DNA of 64,000 nt from Patiria pectinifera (taxonomy: Eukaryota; Echinodermata; Asteroidea; Valvatida; Asterinidae). This document shows positions 22,525 to 34,694 of this stretch, piece after piece (the first letter of the stretch is position 1; the number at the start of each line of letters is the position of its first letter). The position numbers were made by a program, and so were the translations under genes. The notes beneath the pieces were generated by a model. That model did no database searches. It had not been told where the DNA came from and saw only the letters and a program-made list of their open reading frames with translations. The stretch spans positions 11,736,643-11,800,642 of the forward strand of contig CM057140.1 of the NCBI GenBank assembly GCA_029964075.1. The letters run 5' to 3'.

Positions 22525-24455
22525 ATGGCTTTCAAAGTAAGTGTCATTTTGGTAATTGCACTGAGTGTAAACATCGCAGTATCGTTAGAAATCATACGCC
22601 TACCAACGGTGGCAGTACGGAGAGGTGAAGTGTTACACATGCCATGTGGTATTAAATTAGACGCTGATGTTTCTTTAACGTTGGTTCGATGGCTCCGAGT
22701 TACCGAGGCAGAACCGTACGGTGAGATTGATGTTTCAAGAGGCTGTGGTTTGCGAGAACTGCCATGTCCTGTAGTGAACACTGCAGATAGTCGTGGTGTG
22801 GTCCAATATGTCAAACTTGAAAACAACCATGCAACATTAGCATTGACAATTCATAACACCACTCTAGATGACAACACGCGTTTTGATTGTGCTTTTCTGG
22901 AAGGGGCAATTCAACATTCCGCAAGTGTAATGGTGACAGTCTACTACCTGCCACAAATGACTTATCCAACGTGCACTTTGTCGTTGCACCCCACCGACAA
23001 CTCATGTGCTGCGCTGAATTGCTCCTCCGAGAAAGCCCAACCAGTGGTTTCTCTGGAGTGGAAAACCTCGGTCAATTCATCAATGATATCACTCTCAAAC
23101 GAAACGGTAATCGCCGGAGATCTAGTTGAAAACATTATGCCTCTACAGGCGGTGGATGCTCTCTACAATAACACAATATTTACCTGTTACATGAGGAGTG
23201 AGGCCTATCCTAACATCAGCAGAAACTGCTCCATTGGACCACAAATCCTTATCCCAGTCAGTCCTACCACGCAAAACCACGAACCATCTGAACGCACTTC
23301 AACAGCAACTCCGCTCCACCCCACACCTATCTTTCAAACCACTACTGTACTGGCGCCCGACCCCGTCCCCTTCCCAGTCAGCACTATCGTCATTGCAGTC
23401 GCAGCGAGCGCTGGTGGCTTCATCATTATCGTTCTCCTTGCCATAATCGTTTGTCTTGTCTCGAGGAAGAAACCGGAGGGGCGTGAGGACAGAAACATAT
23501 CCTTCCGCCTTTCCAACGCCACAGCATCGAACACCGATGGCAGTAATCAAACGACCAACGACTACGAGGAACATGCCATGGGGAGCATCGGGTTGACAGG
23601 TCCGCCGCAGCCACCTTGCCAGTCCGCCTACGCCTACGCCGTGATTCCAGGGACTAGCCTCCACCAGCCACCGCCACCGGAATACGCCGTGCTGGATCCT
23701 GACAACCCATCGGAAGAAGTAACCAGCGATGAGTACGCATACGCGTACGCTCATCTAAGGCCTACCACCCAGCAGGCGATGAGACAACAAGGCTTGTATA
23801 AGGATGCGGCGTCGGGTCATGGAGGAACCATCGAAAGGGATGTTGAAAGAGGTGAGTCCAAACCAATTCTGACTTGAGACTTCACAGAAGAGGGAGGTTA
23901 TGAGTTGAATCAGTTGTACCACTGCACTAGAATCTGTGTATGAACGGTAGGTGGCCTGACCACTAGTCTAGCTGCCAAGTCTGAAAAAAATCTTAACACG
24001 ATGTTCAGTTTTAAAGCAGAGAGAACGCCCCCCCCCCCTCATCCAACCGGGAAAAAATGAAATTAGAAAGGTGGAGGTCGAACCAGAGTCAGAACATGGA
24101 AGGCGACCAAAGTACAACTGCGCAAACACGACTCCCCTGACCTACTTCACTTGTGTTCTTTCTTTTTTTAATAGGTGAAGATCCCAATGAGTCCAGAGAC
24201 CAAGCGACAACCAACTATTACTACGCAGAAGTCACGCCAGTCAGTGCAGGAGATTCTTCGGGGATCCCGCTTAGCGACGACGGTGGCAATCACGGCAAAG
24301 ACAACGACGACGACAAATGTGACAGTGAGTTTGTGGACAACATCCTGTACGTGGCGTCCTCAGACGATGCCATCATCAATGAGCAAAGATTTGTTAATCG
24401 TGACGTCACCTCTCAAAAGAAGGTCAAAGGGAAACCCAGACTTGACCCATTCTAA
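22525..24455 (+). CDS. Receptor R5: two-Ig transmembrane receptor, clade b, tail B
   Basis: Exon 1 22525-23851, exon 2 24175-24455, 535 aa, phase 1 junction. ATG 22525 starts a clear signal peptide; upstream in-frame extension has only TTG. Ig domain 1: C41, W56, extra C74/C81, C122. Ig domain 2: C150, C166, W179, C221, C235, plus an extra C161. A short Pro/Thr stalk precedes a helix at about 286-312 with the AGGFIIIVLLAIIVCLV pattern of R1-R3. Tail B is long: SAYAYAVIPG, PPEYAVLDPD, YAYAYAHL, and from exon 2 NYYYAEVTPV and VDNILYVASSDDA, ending KGKPRLDPF. Eleven or more tyrosines make it the richest tail here. The ectodomain is closest to R4, but the tail is not. Confidence 0.87.
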
Positions 24456-25837
24456 ATCAGATAATATTGGTTGAATTTAAGTGTTTTGAGTGTCGCATGT
24501 ATAAAATGCAAAATACGGTTGGGTTCTCGCATCTCGTTTCTAAGATCTAGTGGTTAATCAGAGGACTTTTCTTATTACTTACAAAATTGTATATGCTTAA
24601 TTGGAAATGTGTTAACATTTTATTTTTTTTGCTCGAACTTCAAACCTGAATCGTGTAATTGAAAGGCAAAGTCGACCTTTCATGAACAGGTTTGCTTATG
24701 CGATGAAATCCTAATTGATAGACCTCAGAGCTAATGACGTCACGATTTGTTTACATGTGCGCTTTCCTATGAGAGCGGGACGCGTCCCACCTGGCTCTTG
24801 CTGTTCTTAAATTCGAAAAATAAAAATGCAATCGCATGTTTCGGATTATTATAGCGACCACACCTGCTTAAAAAACATAATCAGGATGTGGCTTTGATGC
24901 GTTCAAACTTTCCCACGCTCCGGAAGATTTACTTTGATAATGTTTCATTTATTTATTACATTTTTTACCCAGGGTGTGCCCAAACAGTTCAAAAATTGTT
25001 TCAATTGGGGCCCTGCATACACTACTATTATACACACATGTACAAATACAATACATTACAAATACACACTGTTATTTCGGTTGTGTACTATATGAACCTA
25101 GCAACCAGTTGTGTAAAAAAAAATTGAACAAGTTGTGTAATATTTTACACAAGTTGTGTAAACAACACTTTACACAACGGGTTGCTAGGTTCATATAGTA
25201 CACAACCGTTTGATTTTTGCACAACCGAAATAACAGTGCAGTACACCACAATAAAATATAATAAAAGCATAAAGGATTACTTTGAAAGCAAACATTACTT
25301 GTCACGCGCTGTGTCAAAAGTGAAAGTGTAACAACAAAGTGCTGTAGTTTCTCGAACAGAAAATAAAATATTGCACTCTCACTTCGCGTTAAAGCTAAAT
25401 TAATAAGTAAAATATTCCAGTGAAAAAGATGCAAATCATTCCACTGCGCCACCAACCAAATAAAATGAACGATGTGAATTTCTTACCCATCCCTATATAG
25501 TCTCCAACATCAATTGTGTTTGGTTCTTGGTAGATTTTTTGCTTTGAATTATTTGAAGAATTTTTTAAAATTATATTTCTTGCATTAAGAATACCAATCT
25601 AACGCTTTTCAAACAGAAGAAAAGCCTGGTTTGGATACACAACAAGGAAGTGGTTTAAACTGCTGGGATTTTTTTCACACGATTGCAGGTTGTTTTTAAA
25701 GGGAGATTGGTTACAGTTGTTGATGTAATCCAGTTTTAGTAATCGGTCTTGGAACAGTATTTGGAAAACGTATATCGACAAGAATGAGTTTCGTTTGACA
25801 GACATGATGTGTATCACATGAGTACACTTCACTTTTC
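24456..25837. other. Intergenic region R5-R6
   Basis: No gene seen. A segment near 24800-24900 resembles 59690-59790. A palindromic MITE sits at 25067-25238. From about 25440 the sequence aligns with upstream regions of other clade-c receptors. Confidence 0.55.
25067..25238. mobile_element. Palindromic MITE
   Basis: CACTGTTATTTCGGTTGTG at 25067 is inverted at the right end (CAACCGAAATAACAGTG, ending 25238). The inner sequence, including TAGTACACAACC and GGTTGCTAGGTTCATATAG, folds back on itself around a short loop. No coding capacity. Confidence 0.75.
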
Positions 25838-25917
25838 ATTTTACGCGCCGTCTTTGATGAAAACTGACAACTCCGGAGATATAGTGACATTATCTGATAG
25901 CACAGTAACAAAGCAAC
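25838..25917 (+). promoter_or_regulatory. Clade-c 5' conserved block of R6
   Basis: From TTTTACGCGCCGTCTTTGAT to the start codon the sequence matches the same region of R7-R11, with CTCCGGAGATA in the middle and TAACAAAGCAAC just before ATG. It probably holds the core promoter and leader; no TATA box is evident. Confidence 0.5.
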
Positions 25918-27589
25918 ATGGCAGCCCTAGTAGTATTTGTCTTCTTCCTGGTTACCAGGATGGCAACCATGGTAACGTCTGTCACAGTTTCGGCTGCGAA
26001 TGCGGTGAGCGTTAGCAGTGGTGAATCATTACATATATCGTGTGATGTCTGGTATGAAGATGATGCCAAAATCACTTGGGTTCGATGGTACAGGCAGTCA
26101 GAATCGAAACCATATGGTGAAATCGATGTTTCAACAAGTTGTGCGCAAATGACTTGTCCCGTAGCACTCACCACTGACAATCGTGGCAGAATCCGATACG
26201 AAAGAAGTAGCATGAACGAGTCAACGCTGTCATTGGCAATTGGTACCAGCACATTAGAAGACAATAGAGATTTCATTTGTGGATTCTTCTCAAGGATAGT
26301 TGGGTATCCGTTTCATCATGCTGCAATTATATCTGTGAGTGTGATTTACCCTCAAGATGAAATCAATCCAGTGTGTGATGTTTCGAGTCCTACTGAGCTG
26401 ACTTGCTCATCTAAGATAACTCAACCAGTGGTTTCTCTGGAGTGGACAACCTTGGTCAATTCATCAATGATATCACTCTCAAAAAACACAACCGTTGTCG
26501 GGGATCAGGTTGAAAACACTCTGCATCTCGACACAATCTTGATTTCTTACGACAGTAAGATATTCACTTGCTACATGACAAGCAAGGTCAACCCCGTCTT
26601 CAAAAAAAATTGCTCCATCGGACCCATCACAGTTCCCTCCACTTCAACAATTGTGCATAATGGTCCAACCGAGACTACCACAAGACACCAGACTACAATC
26701 AGACTGAGCACTTTTGACCCTAAAGCCTCCGTGTTAACAGCGGTGACAGCAACTTGTGTCACCGTCATGTTTGTCCTCCTCCTCCTCCTTGTTGCATATA
26801 TGGCTGCATCCAGGAGAAAGCTTCAGAAACATTTATATGAGGAGCAGGAAATATGTAAATATTACCGCTACCAACTTGCAACCGTCAATCTATCTCACAC
26901 GAGGAACTCAGATGGTCACGACCTTGGGCAAGCGCAGAGCATCTCAATGCAAGTTCTGTCCAGCGATACAAGGAACAGTACCAACTCATCACACCACTCC
27001 TACGAAGCCCGAATTGGATGGACTGTAGCAGAGCTGCACCCACAGGAACCAGACCAGAGACAGCAAAGCAATACCCCGGTGACCGGCCCCGCGGTCGATC
27101 GACTGCGACCCCAGTACACGGAGGATGGATATACACAGTACATCGTGGAGGGTAACAACGGGAACCAGACTATATCCCATACAGATTACATGCCACTTTC
27201 ACCTAATGAAGAAGGTAATGACTGGTTACTTTTTTTTGTGATCACAATTCCAAGTCGTTTTGCTCAAAACTGCAATTAGGTTATTGAACCCAATGACAGA
27301 AGTGCGATAAATGCATCAGAAACTTTTCACAAGTCACGAGTTGGTTGATATTACAGATTAATATTTTGCCATTAAATGGACACTTTGGTTGAGCTTATGC
27401 ATGAATTGACTCTCTCAAAATGTCTCTGTCGATCATCGCGGGTATAAGTTTGAAACATCTTCCGTCGCATTGTTCTTACTTTTCTTGTATGCTAAATGCA
27501 TCACACCAGCTACAAGAAAAGGTTTTCTTTTCTGTTTCACAGTCAGCGATGCAGCTCCGTGTGACTATGAACATCCCAACGGACAGTGA
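25918..27589 (+). CDS. Receptor R6: two-Ig transmembrane receptor, clade c, tail A (tyrosine lost)
   Basis: Exon 1 25918-27214, exon 2 27543-27589, 447 aa. An in-frame TAA 12 bases before ATG fixes the start. Signal peptide about residues 1-25. Ig domain 1: C42, W57 in WYRQ, extra C75/C80, C121 (RDFICGF). Ig domain 2: C153, C163, W176, C218, C232. Short stalk; helix at about 272-296. Tail A carries SYEARIG, QYTEDGYTQYIV and DYMPLSPNEE, where the last-exon-junction tyrosine of the paralogs is N, so the SxYxxV motif is gone. Terminal exon VSDAAPCDYEHPNGQ. It has one of the shortest stalks in the array and no 66-bp repeat. Confidence 0.87.
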
Positions 27590-29716
27590 ATTCTACCAGA
27601 CCTCTTAATGATCTTGGATATTCTGATTCGGAAACCAAAAGGGTTCGCTACTAATTAACAATATCATGTGCACTGAAGTCCCATCTCCACATTTAATTTT
27701 TAAAAAATAGCTTTACTTAATACCTGTGAACAATTGAGTGCCCCGATATCGGCTTGCGTTCTTTTCGTCATGAACCCTTAAGGTGTGGTTAATTAACTCA
27801 TTGACCTTCTGGCACCACGACAATGCTACCTGTGACGTCCTATACCAACGCGCAACCGTACCGACAGGCAACTCAACATCGTGTTTAAGTTTTCAACGTT
27901 TCATGAACAGCGTTTTGTTTAACCATACTAACGCTGATGTTTAACAGGTTTTTTTTTATAGCTGCGGGATAGTAGCTCAACAACACATCATGTCTCTCCG
28001 CTAGTCCGACAAACGTTGACATTGTCTAGTATTGCTCCTACTAATTTTGACCGATTTCAACCAAACTTTGTCAAAAAGTATCAGTAGCCCAGCCCCAACA
28101 TGTCACATGACCAAATTGGGGTCAAAGGTCATTATGGGCTCACTGGGTATAAAACCTGATTTTTTTTTCATCAAAACACTACTTCCAGAAAAAAAAATGG
28201 CACAATCACGTGACTCATGCATAAACACGAATTCATTGGCCCGCTACTTCCGAGATTCGATCGAGCTTGTTAAAAGTTGATTGTTATGACGTCAAACACA
28301 AGGCGTTTACAATGTAATCGGGATGTTTGTAATTGGTTATCCTGAAAGTCAGATTTCATTACAAGCAGCTGCAACACTTCTACCGGCTGTTTGAGGCTTT
28401 GTTTTTGGTACATGAATACCTTCATAATGAATCCGACTCAAAATTGAGCCCGTTAAACTCGTTCGTTATACACTTACAGTGTGCACTTGACATATCTGAA
28501 GTTTGATGTATTTGTTAAGTTCCCTTTGGGTCTATGATGTTTACGCTGTGATTTTCATTTTCAGATCTAGTGCAACGCATGACAATTCTTATTACTGACA
28601 AAAATTGCGTTGCTTGATAAAAATGTTTTATGAAGTTGCTTTTTTACGTGAATGTAAAATATTAGTCATGTTATATTGAACGACGAATTCAGCCTTTCGT
28701 ATGTATTATATATTCTTACTATTATGAAACTAATTCTTAATTATGAAGAGCTCATTTTGGTCAGGAAAATGTTTAAATATACTCCGTTATAAAATAAAGA
28801 GTTATGTACATACACAAAACGGAACTATTTTATGCAAACATTGTTATATGAAAATAAATAATCAAGCATTTGTTACAAACTGTATACAGTATACTTCTAT
28901 ACATTTGTTGGATGTGGATTTCTTTCATTACATGTATTATTTGTGCCGATTTCAGGGACCCCAGCAAATTCTAAAGCAGGATGTTAAATTGTTTATAATT
29001 GCTTATTTTAATGTATAAGTGTAATATACATTCTTTTGCTTTGGTTTTGGTTTTGCTTTTTATATTGGCTGCTTTTTTCAGGTCAGTGCTACTGTTTGTT
29101 AACATTTATTTTGTAAACAAATACAGTAAAAAGGATATACTTTCATTTTTTCAGCCAAAATGCACAAAGACTACTGAAGTACAAGCCACATTTGAAATAG
29201 AAAGTAATAACGAAGTACATGTGTCACTCGTCCATCCTATAATCTTATCAATTCTATCCTATATTTGCAATTTTTAGTGCGGTAATTTATTGTCAATAAT
29301 GACCATAAAAATGTTTGTGTTTGACCTGTTTAGTGCCATGGTAAACATGTTTGGTAAATTTAGTAACAATCTGGGCCACTGTCGGTGCGTTGACTATTGA
29401 GCGTCAGGAGAGGCGGTGACGTAACTTGGGTCAAAATGTGCAGGGGGTACGTGCAGGGCGGGGCTTTACTGAAGAGGACAGTCGGTGAGATGCCAAGAGA
29501 TTTGGCATTCAAAAAATCTGTCTGGGGTGATCACACTATCGAAGCATGTTTTTATAGGAAGATTTATCGTAGTTATTGTATTTGTTTTCAAAATAAGTGA
29601 TCTTTGACATCATTGCTAAAGTGCATGGATCTACGAGAACCATAGTTTCGTTTTACAGTCCATGACGAAGTTTCCATTTGTGTTTGTGTATCATATGAAT
29701 AAATATCACTGTTAAT
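27590..29716. other. Intergenic region R6-R7
   Basis: No gene seen. 28390-28560 aligns with 39130-39360; the recurrent module that should follow is missing. Around 28978 lies an empty TTAA site matching the insertion site at 34178. 29390-29540 aligns with blocks upstream of R8, R9 and R10. Confidence 0.55.
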
Positions 29717-29815
29717 TTTACGCGCTGTCTTTGATGAATACGAACATAACCCTGGAGATAAAGAGAAGTCAGTGTCTGTTATTGTCATTATCTGGGAGTA
29801 CAGTGACAAAGCAAC
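29717..29815 (+). promoter_or_regulatory. Clade-c 5' conserved block of R7
   Basis: TTTTACGCGCTGTCTTTGAT, then GGAGATAAAGAGAAGTCAGT and TGACAAAGCAAC before ATG. The same block stands before the other clade-c genes. Confidence 0.5.
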
Positions 29816-31470
29816 ATGGCAGCCCGAGCAGTATTTGTCTTCCTCCTAGTTGCCATGATGGCAACCATGGTAACGTCTGTGACAGTTTCTGCTGCGCATG
29901 CGATAAGCTCTAGCGGAGGTGAGCCGCTACAGATATCATGTGATGTCTGGTATGAAGATGGTACAGAAATCCTAGCGGTTCGATGGTACAGGAAAACAGA
30001 TCTAACAGTAGGCCTATACGGTGAAATCGATGTTTTAATAAGTTGTGCGCATATGAATGTATGTGAAGCACACACAGCTGACAATCGTGGAAGAATCCGT
30101 TACGAGAGAAGCAGCAGAAACATAGCAACGCTGACATTGGCAATTGGTACAAGCACGTTAGAAGACAATACAAAGTTCATTTGTGGATTCTTCTCAAGGA
30201 GAGGAGTTGGTACTTCAATTCATAATACTGCAACCATAGATGTGAGTGTTATTTTTCCTCAAGATAAAATGAATCCAGTGTGTGCTGTTTCAAGACCCAC
30301 TGAGCTGACTTGCTCTTCTGAGATAACTCAACCAGTGGTTTCGCTGGAATGGACAACCTCTGTCAATTCATCCAGGATATCCCTCTCAAGAAGCACAACC
30401 AGCGTCGGTGATGAAGTTAAGAACATTCTCCATCTCGACACCCTCGAGATTCCGTACGACGGTAACATATTCACTTGCTATTTGACAACCGAGGTCAGTT
30501 CCGTCTTCAAAGGAAATTGCTCAGTCGGACCCATCACCGTTCTCTCCACTTCAACAACTGGGCATAATGGTCCAACCGAGACTTCCACAAGACACCAGAC
30601 TACAATCAGACTGAGCACCTGTGACCCTAAAGCCTCCGTGTTAACAGCGGTGATAGCAACTTGTGTCACTGTTATTTTTGTCCTCTTGCTCCTCCTTGTT
30701 GCATATATGGCTGCATCCAGGAGAAAGCTTCATGAGGAACAGAAAATATGTAAATATTACCGCTACCAACTTTCAACCGTCAATCAATCTCACTCGAGGA
30801 ACTCAGATGGTCACGACAATGGGCAAGCGCAGAGCATCTCAATGCAAGCTCTATCCAGCGATACAAGGAACAGTACCAACTCCTCACACCACTCCTACGA
30901 AACCAGAATTGGATGGACTGTAGCAGAGCTGCACCCACAGGAACCAGACCAGAGACAGCAAAGCAATACCCCGGTGACCGGCCCTACGGTCAATCGACTG
31001 CGGCCCCAGCACACGGAGGTGGAATATACACAGTACATCGTGGAGAGTAACAACGGGAACCAGACTTCATCCAATACAGATTACATGCCACTTTCACCTA
31101 ATGAAGAAGGTAATGACTGGTTTCTTTTTTGAATACCAATTGTTTCCCTTTATAACTGCAATCAGGTAAATGGAATTACAGAAGTGCAATAAAAGCATCA
31201 GGAATCAAATGCAAGTCACGACTAAAGTTGATATTACAGAATAAAAAAAATGTTTTGCAATTAAATGGAGACCGGGATTGAGCTAATGCATGAAATGACT
31301 TTTTCGAAATGTCTGAGTCTTCGTGGGTATAATTTGAAACATCTTCCGTCGCATTGTTAATTGTATGGTATGCTACATGCATCACACCAGCTACACCAAA
31401 ATGTTCTCTTTTCTGTTTTACAGTCGACAATGCAGCACCGTGTGACTATGAACATCCCAACGGACAGTGA
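29816..31470 (+). CDS. Receptor R7: two-Ig transmembrane receptor, clade c, tail A (tyrosine lost)
   Basis: Exon 1 29816-31109, exon 2 31424-31470, 446 aa. In-frame TGA lies 12 bases before ATG. Ig domain 1: C42, W57, extra C77/C83 (CAHMNVC), C123. Ig domain 2: C156, C166, W179, C221, C235. Short stalk, helix at about 275-299. Tail A resembles R6: SYETRIG, DYMPLSPNEE (tyrosine replaced by N), terminal exon VDNAAPCDYEHPNGQ. One tail segment differs: QHTEVEYTQYIV in place of QYTEDGYTQYIV. It is probably the nearest paralog of R6 by stalk and tail. Confidence 0.87.
31188..31193 (+). terminator. Poly(A) signal inside the R7 intron
   Basis: AATAAA in GTGCAATAAAAGCATC, 55 bases past the stop of the unspliced reading frame (31130-31132). 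Confidence 0.5.
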
Positions 31471-31553
31471 ATTCTACCAGACTTCTGCATGATCTGAGAT
31501 ATTATGACTCCGACACAACGAGGTTCGGTACTAATTGACTGCGTTTTTTTCTT

Positions 31554-32130
31554 TTAAAGGGCCCATGAAGTGTATTTTTAATGCAATCTTTAAAAAATCA
31601 CCTTCGTGTCCCTTTTAATCTTATTTTCAATTTTCATTTAGCCATTTCCAAGGGTATTCTGCTGCCTTTTTGGTTTTTATGTTAATGCAAGTTTTTATAT
31701 TCATGAGCAAATGTGTGATGTCATATTAGGCATGAAACCTCAATGTTGCAATTATTTTATGCACAAAACGTTGCCACAATTTAAGATATTTCGCTGTCGT
31801 AAACTTTCTGTTCTTTAGTGATTCACTGTTGTAGTACATGGCAGTAAGCCAATGAGCAAACTTGTCTTACAAACGTTTTCAGTGGGCATTTGTTTTAGTT
31901 CACTATGTCAACAGAAAACCCCTAAACTGAACAGTGTCTCCCTGTAATGTAATCACGACAACGGAGCCCTCAGTGGTCCGGAAAAGCATGGGAAATTAAT
32001 GTTTAAAGAAGTGCACTTTTCAACAAAGTTAACCAAAAAGGAATATCAATTAGGTTTCATACAATTATAGGAGGATTAGAAAGTAGCACAAAATATGCTC
32101 CTAAAATGTGTTTTCTTAATGAGCCCTTAA
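31554..32130. mobile_element. TTAA-flanked TIR element (piggyBac-like MITE)
   Basis: TTAA then AGGGCCCATGAAG at the left, CTTAATGAGCCC then TTAA at the right; the ends are imperfect inverted repeats. The 577-bp body has no ORF of note. TTAA duplication is the hallmark of piggyBac-type insertion. Confidence 0.6.
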
Positions 32131-32589
32131 ATTCGTCCTCACTGTGTGATTTTATTCAGTTTTATTTACAGTTTTGCAGCCTTTTCGGTTTCACGAACTA
32201 ACACTCATCATTTTTTCTCTTATTTCTTGTTTATTTAATACACAAACAGGTGAAAAACAGTAGATATAATTAATTCAATTCATCAAGTGTCCACAACGAA
32301 AAACCCAACTGAAAATACTCTCTCGTTTTGACGCAAAGTGTTGTTTTAGAAGGCGTTCAATTTTAGTTGCCGTTTTCTCCAATTGCTAGTTTTTACTGGT
32401 ATGTAGATGGGTGTTACTTTGTGGTGTCGGGGACGAAGTGTACACGCGAAATTTTTGATGTAAAGATTTTGTTAAGTTCCCTTAATTGGGGCTATGATAA
32501 TACGTTGTGATATCGAGAAACCAAAAGTCGTGTAGCACAGATCCAAAATGGCAGCGGTTAAAATGATGAAATATACTGAAAGTATAATA

Positions 32590-32800
32590 AAATTGCTTTT
32601 TATTTGGACTGGTTGTCTAATGGATTTATCAAATGTTCTTGAACGATCCATGTATAGAAATGTATAAAACACGATATACGCTTGTATGTAGATCTTTTGG
32701 AGGCTTAAACTTAATTTTAGTAATTAGTATAAGACTGAGTCCGTTAATGACGTTGGTGATTTGTACTTTCACCGATGAGGGCGTGAGGGCGTAGTAATAC
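32590..32800. repeat. Recurrent intergenic module, copy 6
   Basis: TGGACTGGTTGTCTAATGG, TGTATAAAACACG, then GAGTCCGTTAATGACGTTGG and ACCGATGAGGGCGT. Both blocks in the same order as copies 5, 7 and 8. Confidence 0.65.
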
Positions 32801-32824
32801 ACAACCCTTTACCATTATAGGAAT

Positions 32825-32900
32825 AAGTAAATTATTTTGTAATCATGACGTCATTTATCAGAAAAAGGTCAAAGGGAAACCGAGGCTTGAATCATTCTTA
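32825..32900 (+). pseudogene. Relic of a tail-B terminal exon downstream of R7
   Basis: Reads NHDVIYQKKVKGKPRLE, aligned to the end of the R5 terminal exon (NRDVTSQKKVKGKPRLDPF). The stop codon is lost and nothing upstream is recognisable. It suggests that this unit once ended in tail B. Confidence 0.65.
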
Positions 32901-34177
32901 TACAGATGATACATGTAGTGTACATAGTTTTTTTCTTATTGTGAAATCTTTATAAAGAGTTTAATGTGGCCACGAACGTATTAATAATAAGCGCCGTTAC
33001 GAAATGCAGGTTTTGAAACGATATTACCTGTATGCAAATAATTATGCAGATTTACGTAATCAAGCTTTTGTTGAAAACTCCTAGTGTGTATTTTATATGT
33101 GGCTGTATTGTATTGCATGTTTTGTTTTGTACCAACTCAAGGAACTCCAGCAGTCACATTCTAAAGAAGGATATTTAAATTACAAGTGCTTATTCAAATG
33201 TACACAATTATTGCATCTTGATCTAAATAATGGTTTCGCTTTCTATATTGGTTATATTGACAGATTGGTGTTATTTTTCAACACATTCTTTTCCATTGCA
33301 TGAGAAATACAGAAAAGTTAAATTTCATTTTTTATTAAAAAACACTGTATATCTAGAAGACATTTTAGTCTCTTATTTACTTTTCAATTTTCATCCAATG
33401 ACCGACAGAAAATTATTTTATATATTTTCATCTGTGTACGAACACACCGAGTTCGGTTTTTCAGATTTTCGAGGGTGAGAGATCAATGTTTGGCACGATA
33501 TTTTTCTTTCCCGTGCACTCTGAATACTGTTTTAGGTTTGAGCATCATGTTCATCATGAGGTGAAACGAACTTCTGAAAATATAAAAAGTATAATGAATG
33601 TTTAAGTTTATGTATTATTAATACCTAACTTCCGGTTTGATGACGTAACATTTTTGGAAGCCCAAGGAATCATTGTAGATTTATACCGGATGTCATTATT
33701 TGTGCTACGAACATAGTCACTCATGACACGGATCAAAAATGACGGATTTCAATTTAAAGAAAGCAAAAGAGAACGATAATTTTCAAATTCTCTCTACAAT
33801 AACTTCCGAACCCTAGCAAAGACATTTGCAGTTTTCCACAGAATGTCGAGGGGCAACTTTGTGAGTTTTTGACAAATCCTTTTTAAATAAAAAGAAAATA
33901 AACTTTTTGGGACGTGCCACTTAAATATTAATCATGTTATTGAAAGGCATTTCGATTGGCCTTTCGTAAGTATTTATGCTTATTATGAAACCAAATCCTG
34001 ATACGGAGTTCACTTTGGTCAGGATAATATAAAAATAAGCTCGTTTTGAAATAAATAATCAAGCTTTTATTACAAACTGTAAACAGTATAATTCAATAAA
34101 GTTTGTGCTATATGGATTTCGTTTCGTGTATTATTTGTACCGATTCCAAGGACCCCAGCAAATTCTAAAGCAGGATG

Positions 34178-34694
34178 TTAAAGGGAATATACAACATTTG
34201 TAAACATCGAAAATATAAATACCCAGTTTTTACGAAATACCTTACTAGGATGTTAGTAAATGACAGTGTAAAGCACCCTGTAAAATTATGGCACCTGGTG
34301 TGAAGTCATTTTCAAGAAAAGTGCTATTTTTTATACATTTCCAACGGTGGTTGGAAAAACCTAACTATTTTGTAACTACTGTGCCAAATTTACCATTTAC
34401 TCAGACCAAATTTTGTTTGCTATTGGTTACCTGTTCATGAACGGTTGCAGGCCAACTAGACTGGTTCCCTCACCTTACAATTTTCCGGTATCTATAAATT
34501 GATACATTTCATCTTTAGTGGAGTCAGGAAACCAGACTACTTGAACATTTTTGTTTTTCTTGATTTTTCCCAGCATTTTCGAACACAAAACTACAAACAT
34601 GTCAGTGTAACAATATTTGATCTATTATACTAACCCCTCAAATAATTCATTTCTGAAAATTACAGCAAAACCCAATGATGTACATTCCCTTTAA
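34178..34694. mobile_element. TTAA-flanked TIR element, copy 1
   Basis: TTAA then AGGGAATATACAACATTTG at the left; ATGATGTACATTCCCT then TTAA at the right. A 517-bp non-coding body. An empty, paralogous site with one TTAA exists at 28978 (GCAGGATGTTAAATTG). A second copy lies in the R11 intron. Confidence 0.8.

Noticed and set aside
28030..28300. Possible coding exon near TGGGGTCAAAGGTCATTATG
   Set aside because: Looks like a dispersed repeat; no splice-compatible ORF or domain.
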